This document shows, piece by piece, positions 1-10,078 of a DNA stretch of 19,928 nt; within the stretch, counting starts at the first letter, position 1; every line of letters begins with the position of its first letter. The notes beneath the pieces are model-generated. The model ran no database searches. It was not told the DNA's origin and saw only the letters and a list, made by a program, of their open reading frames with translations. Origin of the DNA: Anaerolineae bacterium (GTDB lineage: Bacteria; Chloroflexota; Anaerolineae; Epilineales; JAHCIE01); the NCBI GenBank assembly GCA_026129385.1, contig JAHCIE010000023.1, positions 1 to 19,928 of the forward strand, read 5' to 3'. The position numbers and the translations under genes are program-made.

Positions 1-2984
1 CGCGCTTGCGCCCGGCGCTCGTGCAGAGCTTCCTGGAGAAGATCTAACGCGGCCTGCTGCTCACGGTAATATTGGCGCTCGCTGAGTCCCAGGGCGCGCG
101 CCACGTCCTGGAGGCTGTCCTCGTCGACGAAGCGACGGCGCAACAGGTGATAGGCCAGGGCGCGGCGATCCTCTCTGTCCCCCCGCTGCGTAGGGCGGAG
201 GGTCTCGATGGCCTCTAGCAGCAGCAATCGGACCGCGCGCCCTGTTGGCCGTGCGCCCGTCATCGCGGCGACGGTCTCCACCAGGGGACTGCGCTGTAGA
301 TAGGCGATATCGTTGAGATGGCGCATAGCCTGTCGCAAGGCCTGTTGGCTACATATCTCAGGCCTGATATCGACGACAACGCTCGGCCGCGTCGGCAGAG
401 CGAAATCCACGGCCGCCTGGAAGGCGGCCGCCGGGTCTTGGCAGCATCTCAGCAGGCGCCGGGCGTGGGCGTCCTGCGATGGTAGCTCGCCGAGTCTGGC
501 CCGCAGATAGAGTGTCTCGATGGGAGCGCGAGGGGCGGGAATCAACGGACGCACCTCGCTCGCCAGGACGAGCAGGGTGCGCGCGCGGGCGGGCATGTGG
601 CGGCCCTCGATCACAGCCAGCGCTTCCAGACACTCGGCGATCCCGTGCCTGTCATCCAGGTCCCGCCGCAAGGTCAGGCTGTCCGTCACCTGCGCCCTGG
701 CCGTGGCCTCGTCGCCTTGCTCGAAGGTCACAGTAGCGAGGATGTGGAGCGCGGTCGCGATACCCCAGGTGTTTCCCAGGCTCTGGTACAAGGCCAGACT
801 CTCGGCGCCCAGGGTGTGTGCCCGGGGCACGTCATCCTGGTACAGAGCCGTCTGAGCGAGGGTTGAAAGGAGCAGGGCGACCCCGGCTTGATGGCCCAGT
901 CGCTTGAAAGCCGCGAGGCTTGCGGCCTGCCGGGCCTGGGCGTCGTCCAGTTGACCCTGGTTCTGGGCCAGTAGCCCTAGATTGGCGAGGGAATACGCGA
1001 CGCCTAACTCGTCGCCGGCGGCCCGCCGGAGCGCCAGCGCCTCATCGTGGAGTTCCTGCGCCCGGTCGTAATGCCCCTGGTTGCGGGCGGCCAGGCCCAG
1101 ATTGCTGAGGGCATAGGCGATTCCGCGCCTATCATCGAGCTGGCGATAGAGCGCCACGCTGGCCTCAAAGCGCCGCGTTGAGAGGCGATAATCACCCTGC
1201 AAGTGGGCCAGGATGCCCATGTTCGTCAGGACATTGGCTGTCTGCCGCCGGTCGCCTAGCCGCTCAAACAAGGCCAGGCTCTGGCTATAGCGCAGCATGG
1301 CCTCAGGATACTGGCCTTGATCTTTCGCCAGTAACGCCAGAGCCAGCTGGCAGCGGGCGACGCCTGCCTCGTCCTGGGCGGCTTCCCACAGGGTCAGGGC
1401 CTCCTGCAACTCCTGGGCGGCCACAGGGTAGTCACTGGCGACGTGGGCCAGGGCCCCACTGGCTTCGAGGGCGCGCGCGCGGATGGAGGGTGGCGACGGC
1501 TGCCCGACTGCCAGAGCTGTACCGAGGTAGCGGCGACCCTCGCTCACCGAGCCGCGCGTCTCCCAGAAGCTCTGTAGGCTGCACGCCAGGCGCAGGGCCG
1601 CCTCGCCATCGCGGGCCGCCGCGAAGGTCTCCATGGCCAGGCGCAGGTTGTCGCGCTCCATCGCCAGGACGGCCAGGTGGTCGGCCGCTCCGGCATCGCC
1701 CCCACTCATGAGGCGTTCCGCCAGGGCGAGGTAGTATCGGGCGTGGTATAGGCGGACGGGCAGCGCGGCCGAATCCACGGCCAACTGCTCGCGCCCGTAG
1801 TCGGCCAGCAAGCCAAGAATGGTGTAGCGGCCGGCCTGGCGATCCAGCATCAGCCACGACTTGTCGGCCAGCTGGCATAGCAGCGCGGCCGTGGACCCCA
1901 TACGCGCCGACGTCGCACCTGACGAGGCGGCGTGCATGGCGTGCGCAGCGTCGAGGGTGAAGCCGCCCGCGAAGAGGGACAGACTCCTGAATAGCGCCTG
2001 TTCGGCCGGGGACAGGGCCTGGTAGCTCCATTCGATGGCAGCGGCGAGGGTCTGGTGATGGCTGGGGGCGGAGGAGTCGCTGCACGTGAGCAGGCTCAGG
2101 CCGTCGTCGAGGCAGGCATCGAGCTGTTGAACCGAGAGGCCGCGTAGCCGGGCGGCGGCCAGTTCCAGGGCCAGAGGCAGCCCATTCAGTCGACGCACGA
2201 TGGAGCACACAGGTGGCGCAACGGTCGGCGTCAACTCGAAATCGGGGCAGGCGCGCTGGGCACGTTCCACAAACAGGGCGACCGCGTCGTAGGTGAGGGG
2301 GGCGGCCACGGGATCCCCCTGCTGTGACGCGGGCAGCGACGGGGTGGCGGCGGCAAGGCCGCCACTGGTATACGGGTTGGCGGCAGGCGGGACTTCGAGG
2401 GGCGAGAGGGGCACAACGCGCTCGTCGCGAGCGCCCAGCAACTCGCGGCTTGTCGCAAGAATACGCAGGTCTGGCGCGGCGCGCGTCAGCGTGGCAGCCA
2501 GGCTGCCTACCGCCTTCGCATGGTGGTCGCAGTCATCTACGACGAGCAGGCAAGGTCTATCGCGCAGGTGCTCGGCCAGAGTTTCCATCAGGGGCTGGCC
2601 ACTGCGCTCGCGGATGCCGAGGGCTGACGCTATCGTCTGGGGCATCAGGGCCGGTGACGATACGGCTGTCAGGTCCACCCAGACAACATAGCCCGCGAAC
2701 TTGTGAGCGTGGCGCTTCGCAAATTCTACCGCCAGTCGCGTCTTGCCGCAGCCAGCCGGCCCCGTGATGGTGAGGATCGGGTGCGTCGGGAGCAGGTCTT
2801 CGAGCGCGGCCAACTCTCGGCCGCGGTTGATGAACGTTGTCGACGCCAGGGGGATAGGGGCGAGGCCGACACGCGCCCCCAACCGGCCGCCCTGCATGGA
2901 CGACCTCGGCGCACCGTGGGCCATACGTTTCGCGTGAAGCCATCGCTGGCACGCCTTGCCGGACGTATCGCGCCGCCGCGTCAT
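1..2984 (-). CDS. STAND/NB-ARC-type ATPase with TPR repeats and C-terminal HTH, partial (cut by left edge)
   Basis: Likely a signal-responsive transcriptional regulator of the STAND (NB-ARC/AfsR-like) class, in which nucleotide binding switches the protein and TPRs sense a ligand or partner. I read this frame from an upstream in-frame stop near 3009 down to base 1 and found no stop, so at least 994 codons belong to one gene whose 3' end lies outside. Counting from the ATG at 2984: GRE motif 55-57, Walker A GPAGCGKT 75-82, Walker B LLVVDD about 146-151, ILATSRELLG 175-184, GLPLALELAA 268-277, then helical TPR-like repeats of about 40 residues at roughly 570-790 (for example ALSNLGLAARNQGHYDRA), and a helix-turn-helix at about 956-980 (DVARALGLSERQYYRE). 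The start is uncertain: 2984, 2924 and 2897 are all in frame, and 2897 has GAGG at a good distance. Transcribed divergently from the DUF72 gene. The domain reading is firm; its target and signal are unknown. Confidence 0.85.
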   Translation of the reverse strand, partial: MTRRRDTSGKACQRWLHAKRMAHGAPRSSMQGGRLGARVGLAPIPLASTTFINRGRELAALEDLLPTHPILTITGPAGCGKTRLAVEFAKRHAHKFAGYVVWVDLTAVSSPALMPQTIASALGIRERSGQPLMETLAEHLRDRPCLLVVDDCDHHAKAVGSLAATLTRAAPDLRILATSRELLGARDERVVPLSPLEVPPAANPYTSGGLAAATPSLPASQQGDPVAAPLTYDAVALFVERAQRACPDFELTPTVAPPVCSIVRRLNGLPLALELAAARLRGLSVQQLDACLDDGLSLLTCSDSSAPSHHQTLAAAIEWSYQALSPAEQALFRSLSLFAGGFTLDAAHAMHAASSGATSARMGSTAALLCQLADKSWLMLDRQAGRYTILGLLADYGREQLAVDSAALPVRLYHARYYLALAERLMSGGDAGAADHLAVLAMERDNLRLAMETFAAARDGEAALRLACSLQSFWETRGSVSEGRRYLGTALAVGQPSPPSIRARALEASGALAHVASDYPVAAQELQEALTLWEAAQDEAGVARCQLALALLAKDQGQYPEAMLRYSQSLALFERLGDRRQTANVLTNMGILAHLQGDYRLSTRRFEASVALYRQLDDRRGIAYALSNLGLAARNQGHYDRAQELHDEALALRRAAGDELGVAYSLANLGLLAQNQGQLDDAQARQAASLAAFKRLGHQAGVALLLSTLAQTALYQDDVPRAHTLGAESLALYQSLGNTWGIATALHILATVTFEQGDEATARAQVTDSLTLRRDLDDRHGIAECLEALAVIEGRHMPARARTLLVLASEVRPLIPAPRAPIETLYLRARLGELPSQDAHARRLLRCCQDPAAAFQAAVDFALPTRPSVVVDIRPEICSQQALRQAMRHLNDIAYLQRSPLVETVAAMTGARPTGRAVRLLLLEAIETLRPTQRGDREDRRALAYHLLRRRFVDEDSLQDVARALGLSERQYYREQQAALDLLQEALHERRAQA

Positions 2985-3076
2985 ACCCCCCCGCCGCGTG
3001 ATTGAACCGAGTCACCCCACACGGTTAATTCATCCTGGCTCGCATTTCTTTCACTTTGGCGGCCATATTGCCCTAC

Positions 3077-3092
3077 CGCCACACGTGCGGCG
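3077..3092. promoter_or_regulatory. operator-like imperfect palindrome centred on CACGTG
   Basis: CGCCACACGTGCGGCG pairs with its own reverse complement at 7 of 8 positions. It lies four bases upstream of the -35 box at 3096, inside the divergent region between the STAND regulator and the DUF72 gene, where a DNA-binding protein could control one or both genes. No second copy was seen. Its role is inference from position and symmetry only. Confidence 0.35.
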
Positions 3093-3095
3093 CGG

Positions 3096-3124
3096 TTGAC
3101 AATTCAGAACAGGCGTACTAGACT
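3096..3124 (+). promoter_or_regulatory. sigma-70-type promoter for the DUF72 gene
   Basis: A perfect -35 hexamer TTGACA (3096-3101), a 17-bp spacer and a -10 TAGACT (3119-3124, 4 of 6 matches to TATAAT). Transcription would start near 3131, giving a leader of about 38 nt before the ATG at 3169. The best consensus promoter in the window. Confidence 0.7.
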
Positions 3125-3168
3125 CGTTACACACGAAGGGTGATACCGTCTTGTCCCAGGAGGCCCAT

Positions 3169-3969
3169 ATGCCTGCCGATATCTACATTGGCACAAGCGG
3201 CTACAGCTACGATGACTGGGTCGGTCCCATCTACCCCGACGGCCTCAAGAAGACCGACTGGCTGACTTACTACGCCGAGAACCTTTTCCGCTGTACCGAG
3301 ATCAACTACACCTACTACCGCCTACCCGCCGCCCGTACCCTCAAGGCCATGGCCGACAAGACGCCGCCCGGCTTCCTGTTCACGATCAAGGCCAGCCAGG
3401 AGCTGACCCACGGCCGCGACGACCCCGACGCCTTCGACAAGTTCACCTCAGCCCTGTACCCTTTGCTGGAAGCCAACAAGTTCGGCTGTGTCCTGGCCCA
3501 GTTCCCGACGTCGTTCCACAACACGCCAGAGAACCAGGACTACGTGCGGCGGCTACGAGAGCGGCTGAGCGACCTGCCGACGGTGGTCGAGTTCCGCAAC
3601 CGGGAGTGGATTCAGGACGAGGTCTTTGAGCTGCTGACGGAGTGCCGCCTCGGCTTCTGCGCTGTGGACCAGCCGCAGTTCAAGACGCTCGTGCCGCCCG
3701 TCGCCTGGGTCACCGGCCCCATCGCCTATGTGCGGTTCCACGGCAGAAATTACGCCAAGTGGTGGAGCCACGCCGAGTCCTACGAACGGTATGACTATTC
3801 CTACAGCGCTGAGGAGTTGCAGGAGTGGGTGCCGAAGATTCAGGACATGGCGGCGCGCAGCGAGCGGCTCTTCGCCTTCGCCAACAACCACTACCAGGGC
3901 CAGGCGGTTACGACGGCCCAGCAGTTGGCGATGCTGTTGCAGGGGGCGGGGGTGAATGTGGCGGGGTAG
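3169..3969 (+). CDS. DUF72 (YecE-like) family protein
   Basis: A 266-residue member of the DUF72/YecE family, predicted TIM-barrel proteins of unknown biochemical function. Visible family motifs: the N-terminal IYIGTSGYSYDDWVGPIYP, CTEINYTYYRLP in the first third, VVEFRNREW near the middle, AYVRFHGRN, and the C-terminal FAFANNHYQGQAVTTA. Full length for the family, with no signal peptide or membrane segment, so cytoplasmic. I chose ATG 3169 because AGGAGG (3158-3163) sits five bases ahead; the longer reading from a TTG at 3151 would start upstream of that ribosome-binding site. Single-gene unit: divergent from the STAND regulator and convergent with the lysozyme-like gene 28 bp downstream. 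Family assignment is sure; function is not known. Confidence 0.93.
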   Translation: MPADIYIGTSGYSYDDWVGPIYPDGLKKTDWLTYYAENLFRCTEINYTYYRLPAARTLKAMADKTPPGFLFTIKASQELTHGRDDPDAFDKFTSALYPLLEANKFGCVLAQFPTSFHNTPENQDYVRRLRERLSDLPTVVEFRNREWIQDEVFELLTECRLGFCAVDQPQFKTLVPPVAWVTGPIAYVRFHGRNYAKWWSHAESYERYDYSYSAEELQEWVPKIQDMAARSERLFAFANNHYQGQAVTTAQQLAMLLQGAGVNVAG

Positions 3970-3997
3970 ATACGCCAGGCGTTGGGACGCGCGACGG

Positions 3998-4486
3998 CTA
4001 ACAGCCGTTGCGCTCGCAGGCGGTCAGCCAGTGGCTGGCGTAGCCATTGTGCAGTCCCCACGTCAGGGCGCGCATCTGCTGGGCCGCGTTGGTATCCGGC
4101 CAGCCCTCGCGGCCGGGCGGCAGGCTCCCCCACAACCCGCCACGTCGGTTGAACTGGGCGGGGCCGACGCTATACTCACCTCGGCTGTTGAGAGCGTAGG
4201 GGTTGAAATTGCTCTCGCGCTTCACGATGCGCACGGCCAGGCCGATCTCGTCGGGCGTCAGACCTTGCCTGACGCCCCAGTAGATCAAGGCCTTATAGAC
4301 CTGGTGCTCGTTCCACGCGCCCAGCGTATAGCCAGCGGTGATGTCGTAATCGGTATCATAGATGTAGCCGGGCATGGTCGTCACTTCCAGCCTTATCGGG
4401 TCGGCTGCCTCGGTGCGCACGGCCCACGGGATAAGCGCCAGGAGCGCGATAATGGCGCACGCCGCGGCGAGTGCGTAGCGCGTCAC
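3998..4486 (-). CDS. small secreted lysozyme-like / lytic transglycosylase (SLT-like) protein
   Basis: A 162-residue protein with an N-terminal signal peptide or anchor (charged MTRYA, then a hydrophobic stretch at about 5-23), so it acts outside the membrane, probably on peptidoglycan. The SLT-like core is IVKRESNFNPYA (87-98), giving E91 as the likely catalytic glutamate, followed by SVGPAQFN (106-113), equivalent to the family's GLMQ-type segment, and AQQMRALTWGL (135-145). Shorter than most transglycosylases and ending in C157 and C162, which could form a disulfide. The start is GTG at 4484-4486, preceded on the transcript by a G-rich AAGGGGGG about five bases upstream. Monocistronic: the upstream pckG region is divergent. 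Fold assignment rests on the motifs only, so activity is probable, not certain. Confidence 0.72.
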   Translation of the reverse strand: MTRYALAAACAIIALLALIPWAVRTEAADPIRLEVTTMPGYIYDTDYDITAGYTLGAWNEHQVYKALIYWGVRQGLTPDEIGLAVRIVKRESNFNPYALNSRGEYSVGPAQFNRRGGLWGSLPPGREGWPDTNAAQQMRALTWGLHNGYASHWLTACERNGC

Positions 4487-4625
4487 GTATTCCCCCCTTA
4501 GATGAGTTGCATGTGTACATTACAACGCGGCAGCCAGGCCCACGTTACTCGCCTGTTACGCAACTTTCACGCGCTGCCGCCTGGCCCAGTGGCGATGTCT
4601 TCTCGTGGCGAAAGCGAATCCCCAC

Positions 4626-4652
4626 TTGCATACCTGGGGTATACTGTATAAT
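4626..4652 (+). promoter_or_regulatory. candidate promoter of pckG
   Basis: A perfect -10 TATAAT at 4647-4652, overlapped just upstream by a second -10-like TATACT at 4640-4645. The -35 is weak: TTGCAT at 4626-4631 is only 15 bp away. The leader to the ATG at 4752 would be about 93 nt. The remainder of the 265-bp gap (4487-4751) shows nothing else I can name. Confidence 0.5.
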
Positions 4653-4751
4653 ACGGTACTGGATTGGTCTGTCTCACCCCACCCATACCAGCCGCGGCCG
4701 CCTTGTCCGCGCAGTGAGACTCACAGTACCCCCTTTCATGAGGAGCGGAGC

Positions 4752-6617
<1,866 letters not shown>

Positions 6618-6649
6618 CAGAGCGCCGGAGTCCGCGACGTCCCCGAAAT

Positions 6650-6691
6650 ATGGGCATCCCGACATCTCAGTCGGGATGCCCATCACCTTTT
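6650..6691 (+). terminator. rho-independent terminator of pckG
   Basis: A perfect 14-bp stem, ATGGGCATCCCGAC (6650-6663) and GTCGGGATGCCCAT (6670-6683), with a 6-nt loop, followed by a modest T tract (CACCTTTT). It starts 33 bp after the pckG stop. The next ORF's first ATG lies within the right arm. Confidence 0.8.
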
Positions 6692-7134
6692 CTGTGCCGA
6701 TTATTGCCTTCGCGAGCATCTCCGCTATCCGTGCGCTCATCCCCGTGAACCAGTCTTCCGGCTCCGGCGACGCCCTGCTCAACGCCATCGCGGCGGCGGT
6801 CCCCAGTCCAACGACATCGATACTCCACGACCTGGCGCGGAGTGGTCCGGAGGACGGCTGGGCCGTCGGCAAGAACGGCGTCACCCTCCGCCTGAGCGCG
6901 ACGGGGTGGGAAGTCGTTCCCAGCCCGACTGTGGTTTCCCTTCGGGGTGTAACGGTCGATGGGACCACTGCCTGGGCGGTGGGAGACGGCGGGGTGATTC
7001 TAAGGCTGGTGGGAAACGAATGGCAGATGGTCAGCAGCCCGACAGGGATAGGGCTGCTCGGCGTCGCCGCGGCGGGTGGTGAGGCGTGGGCCGTAGGCCT
7101 GAACGGAACCCCGCTCCATTACCCAACGCCTTGA
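6676..7134 (+). CDS. short WAVG-repeat (beta-propeller-like) protein, possibly a gene remnant
   Basis: 152 residues. From residue about 58 on it has three copies of a 38-residue unit, with WAVG at 62-65, 100-103 and 138-141 and SPT in the W..V.SPT segment between them (VPSPT, VSSPT). Such units form blades of beta-propellers common in large extracellular Chloroflexota proteins, which carry many more copies, so three blades cannot close a propeller. The N-terminal 57 residues are not recognised and are no clear signal peptide. The only upstream start, ATG 6676, sits inside the pckG terminator stem with no clear ribosome-binding site; an in-frame GTG at 6745 also lacks one. The repeats are real; expression is doubtful and a truncated remnant is likely. 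Confidence 0.5.
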   Translation: MPITFSVPIIAFASISAIRALIPVNQSSGSGDALLNAIAAAVPSPTTSILHDLARSGPEDGWAVGKNGVTLRLSATGWEVVPSPTVVSLRGVTVDGTTAWAVGDGGVILRLVGNEWQMVSSPTGIGLLGVAAAGGEAWAVGLNGTPLHYPTP

Positions 7135-7162
7135 CGAGACGCGCTTTCAGGGTCGGCCTGAA

Positions 7163-8712
7163 TCACGGCTGGCCCTGGGCGGCGGGGCGCGGCCGGTAGA
7201 TACGCACGCCGTAGCCCGGCACGCCCCACATGTGGCCGTCGAGGTGGGCGACTAACTCCAGGGTCGGGTCCGCCTCGAAGGCCTGCCACAACTGCTCCTG
7301 CGCGACGCTTCGATTGGGGTCCCAGCGGCGGAAATCGCTGGCGAAGAGCAGGTAGCCGTGCTCGGCGTACCAGGCCGCCGGGTGTTCTACCACGGTGACG
7401 GCGCGCGTGATGCGCGGCAGAGATGGGGCGTCGGCGAGAGCCATGTCGTCGGAGAAGAGGGGCATGCCGCCCGCGTTCTCACGCACCCAGGCCGCGGCCA
7501 GAGCCCGCGCGTCCGGCTGTCGCAGCGCCTGGATATCCATCAGTGTCGGGGCCAGCAGCGAGACCAGGCACACGGTCGCCGTCAGCCAGCCGAGCCAGCG
7601 TCGCCGGGCCGGGAGCGCGTCGATCAGGGCGACCAGGGCGTAGGCGGCGAAGACGGCCAGCACCGCCAGGATAGGCAGCAGGTAGCGCAGCGACCGGTTA
7701 CCGCCGCTATTCATGGTTGCGAAGAGGGCCAGCGGGAACAGCCAGCAGATGACCGCCTCGCGCGGGCGACGCAGGGCGGACAGCACGCCGCCCACCAACC
7801 CCAGTAGCAGCATAGCTCGCTCGCCCCGCCCCAGAATCTCGCGCACGTACCACAGCGCGCTCGGCCCCCCCTCGTAGACGACGGACGGACCGACATGCCT
7901 CACACGCAAGACGCTCAGGAAGACCATGAACTTGGGCCAGTCGAGGACGGTGAAGGGCGTGGTCAGTAGGAACGCCACCCCCGCCGCGCCGAGCCCGGCA
8001 ACGAGCGGCCACCGGCCGCGGGGTCGCGAGCGGGACAGAAGAATGGCCGCGACCAGTGGCAGGCTCAGTAGCAAGCCAGGATACTTGGCCGAGGCCGACA
8101 GGCCGACGAGGACGCCGGCCAGCAGCGCGCGCCGCCAGGTGACCGTCTCGACCAGGCGCAGAATGGCCCACAGGCCGAAGATGGTGAGGGCTTGCAGTAG
8201 TGTGTCCGTGACCCCGAAGCGCGACTGGAAGATCGTCAGGGGGATAGAGCGAGCAGGGCGGCCGCCAGGACGCCCACACGGGCGTCGAAGAGGCGCTGCC
8301 CGACCAGGAAGACACCCACTAATGCGACCAGGCTGAAGGCCACGGCAAGCCCGCGTCCCACCAGCACCAGATCGGGGACGGGGTAGTAGGTCAAGTCATA
8401 GCCCGACAGGGGGGCGTTCGTCACCACTGGGAGTAGACCGAGCTGCGCCGCCAGCCAGTAGACGGCCGCCAGCACGTAGACGAACAAGGAGCCGTAGTCG
8501 AGGCGCGTCGGGTTCAGGTCGCCCGTCTGAGCGATGCGCAGGGCGGGCAGAAACAGGTAGCGCTCGTCGCCGTAGTAGATGAACGGCAGCCCGTAGTCGA
8601 GGACGGCCAGCCGGACGGCCAGCCCCACGGCGATGGCGGCCGCCAGGCCCCACAGCGGCCAGGTCAGACGCAGCCTGGGGACGGCGCGGGTGAAAGACGC
8701 CTCGGTATGCAT
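7163..8712 (-). CDS. GT-C fold membrane glycosyltransferase (family 39/PMT-like), frameshifted
   Basis: Resembles the dolichyl-phosphate-mannose/ArnT-like glycosyltransferases that move sugars from polyprenyl-phosphate donors at the outer face of the membrane. The 5' part (8236-8712) has a first membrane helix at about residues 20-40, the loop motif YYGDERYLF (D49, E50; the acidic pair expected in the first external loop) and further helices, then stops right after LALSP. The expected continuation, LTIFQSRFGVTDTLLQAL, is in another frame and runs on through many hydrophobic helices to 7163. Adding one base to the run of five G at 8239-8243 joins both parts into about 516 residues, normal for the family. 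The ATG at 8712 has GGAG seven bases ahead and lies 16 bp after the radical SAM stop, so the two are probably co-transcribed. It is either a sequencing indel or a true pseudogene; donor and acceptor are unknown. Confidence 0.75.
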
Positions 8713-8728
8713 AGGTCGTCTCCAGCCC

Positions 8729-9976
8729 TCAGGCGAGGGAAGACGACGGCAGCGACGTCGGCGCGCCGCGCTGGTCCTCGGTCGTGGCCGCCGAGGCCAG
8801 CTTGCCGACCAGGGGGCACACGGCGCATGGGTCCGGCCACGGGGCAGCGGCGTCCGTCATCCGGCGGCGAAAGGCCTGGTACTTCTCGCCCCACCAGATC
8901 TCGTTGACCGGCGCTTCAAACACGTTGCCCAGCTTATAGCCGCCCGAGGCCAGGGACGCACAGCACGGGTGAACATCGCCGTTCACGCCAACGTACATGC
9001 TGGTCCAGGGGTAGCGACACGGAGCGCGTCGCCGCACGCTCGACGCCCTGGGGGTAGGCTCGCTGGCGGGGGGCGTGGCCGCCGGTTCGGCCGACCGGGG
9101 CAGCGGGTCGGATGGCCAGAGCAGGGGCGCGGCGGCGCCATTCGCCAACTCCTCGACTTCGCGAATGGTGAAGTGCAGGGCAAGGCCTAACTCGCGCGCC
9201 AGGTCGTCCAGTTGCCGCAAGTCCTGCCATTCCTGGGGCGACACCGTGAGCGGCTCCATGCTTGGCGCGGCGGCGTACACCGGCGAGATGATGACCATCT
9301 CGACATCGAGGCGATGGGCCAGGCGCAGGATGTCGGGCATCTCGGCCAGGTTGGGCTTCATGGCGACAACGTGGAAGCGCAGCTGGGGAAAGCGAGCGCG
9401 TCGAGCGCGCTTCATGTCGCGCAGCCGCTCCAGATTCTCAACAATCTGGGCGAAGCGGGAGCCAGGCCGGATCGCCTCGAAGGTCTCCGCCGTCGCGGCG
9501 TCGATGGACACCGTCAAGGCGGCCAGGCCATCGTCGATGAGCCGCGTGGCGCGCGCCTCGGTCAGGAGCATGGCGTTGGTGTGAAAGTCGACGGCGCAGC
9601 CACGCCTGGCCGCATAGTCGACCATCGCCATCAGATCGGGGTTCAGCAGTGGCTCGCCAATACCCTGGGGCACGACGCGATACAGATTGGGAATCTGATC
9701 GACCACGCGCTGAAAGGCGTCAAAACGCAGATGCCGGGCGGGCGGCATGGGCATCGTGCCGTAACACATGATGCAGCGCAGGTTGCAGGTAGTGGTGACC
9801 TCGATCTGGAGGTCGAAGGGGAGGTGGGTGGGCCGAGGGGGTTGGGTGATCAGGCTGTGAGCATAGCGTGGCGCGTGACTAAAAATCAATGGAGGAGGGC
9901 GTCGGAAGGAGAGCAGGCTGTAGATGTAGCGGCGATACCAGTCGTAGGTCTGGGCAAGGCGATTGCGGAGTTGCAC
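8729..9976 (-). CDS. radical SAM protein with SPASM-type C-terminal domain
   Basis: A radical S-adenosylmethionine enzyme. The cluster motif CNLRCIMC gives C64, C68 and C71 for the 4Fe-4S cluster; GIGEPLLNPDL and VDFHTNAM follow as in the family. A C-terminal SPASM-like region supplies extra cysteines for an auxiliary cluster: C320, the pair C338/C339 (GDVHPCCASL), C384 and C387. Between barrel and SPASM lies a Pro/Ala/Ser-rich linker at about 281-318. I chose GTG 9976 (415 residues) because GAGGA lies seven bases ahead and the candidate promoter at 10050-10078 would fall within the gene if the start at 10090 were used. First gene of a two-gene unit with the glycosyltransferase. SPASM members modify peptides, sugars or lipids; the substrate here cannot be told from sequence. 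Confidence 0.88.
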   Translation of the reverse strand: MQLRNRLAQTYDWYRRYIYSLLSFRRPPPLIFSHAPRYAHSLITQPPRPTHLPFDLQIEVTTTCNLRCIMCYGTMPMPPARHLRFDAFQRVVDQIPNLYRVVPQGIGEPLLNPDLMAMVDYAARRGCAVDFHTNAMLLTEARATRLIDDGLAALTVSIDAATAETFEAIRPGSRFAQIVENLERLRDMKRARRARFPQLRFHVVAMKPNLAEMPDILRLAHRLDVEMVIISPVYAAAPSMEPLTVSPQEWQDLRQLDDLARELGLALHFTIREVEELANGAAAPLLWPSDPLPRSAEPAATPPASEPTPRASSVRRRAPCRYPWTSMYVGVNGDVHPCCASLASGGYKLGNVFEAPVNEIWWGEKYQAFRRRMTDAAAPWPDPCAVCPLVGKLASAATTEDQRGAPTSLPSSSLA

Positions 9977-10049
9977 GGCGCGTTCCTCGCAGTGACGGGG
10001 GATGGATATGGGCGCATCGCGCGCCGCCTGGCTCTGCCGAAGCGACACC

Positions 10050-10078
10050 AGTATACATGACGCTTGACAGACACGCAA
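10050..10078 (-). promoter_or_regulatory. candidate promoter of the radical SAM-glycosyltransferase unit
   Basis: On the minus strand TTGCGT (10073-10078) and TATACT (10050-10055) are 17 bp apart. The -10 is good (5 of 6), the -35 weak (3 of 6). The leader to GTG 9976 would be about 65 nt. The remainder of the 231-bp gap up to the GNAT stop shows no ORF or structure I can support. Confidence 0.45.

Noticed and set aside
1..2984. Reading the left region as several broken minus-strand pieces
   Set aside because: Codon-by-codon reading of the frame carrying the Walker motifs shows no stop from 2984 to base 1; the short frames listed on other phases are shadows.
3994..4008. Small hairpin ACGGCT/AGCCGT between the DUF72 and lysozyme-like genes
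   Set aside because: A 6-bp stem with a 3-nt loop and no T tract; too weak to call a terminator.
4527..4580. GCGGCAG (4527-4533) and CTGCCGC (4574-4580) as a hairpin upstream of pckG
   Set aside because: Only 7 bp with a 40-nt loop in G+C-rich DNA; chance is likely.
4605..4751. N-terminal extension of PEPCK from an earlier in-frame ATG
   Set aside because: It would include the TATAAT promoter in the coding region; AGGAG before ATG 4752 and family length support the shorter form.
10064..10069. TTGACA on the plus strand as a promoter
   Set aside because: No -10 box at the right distance and no plus-strand gene downstream.
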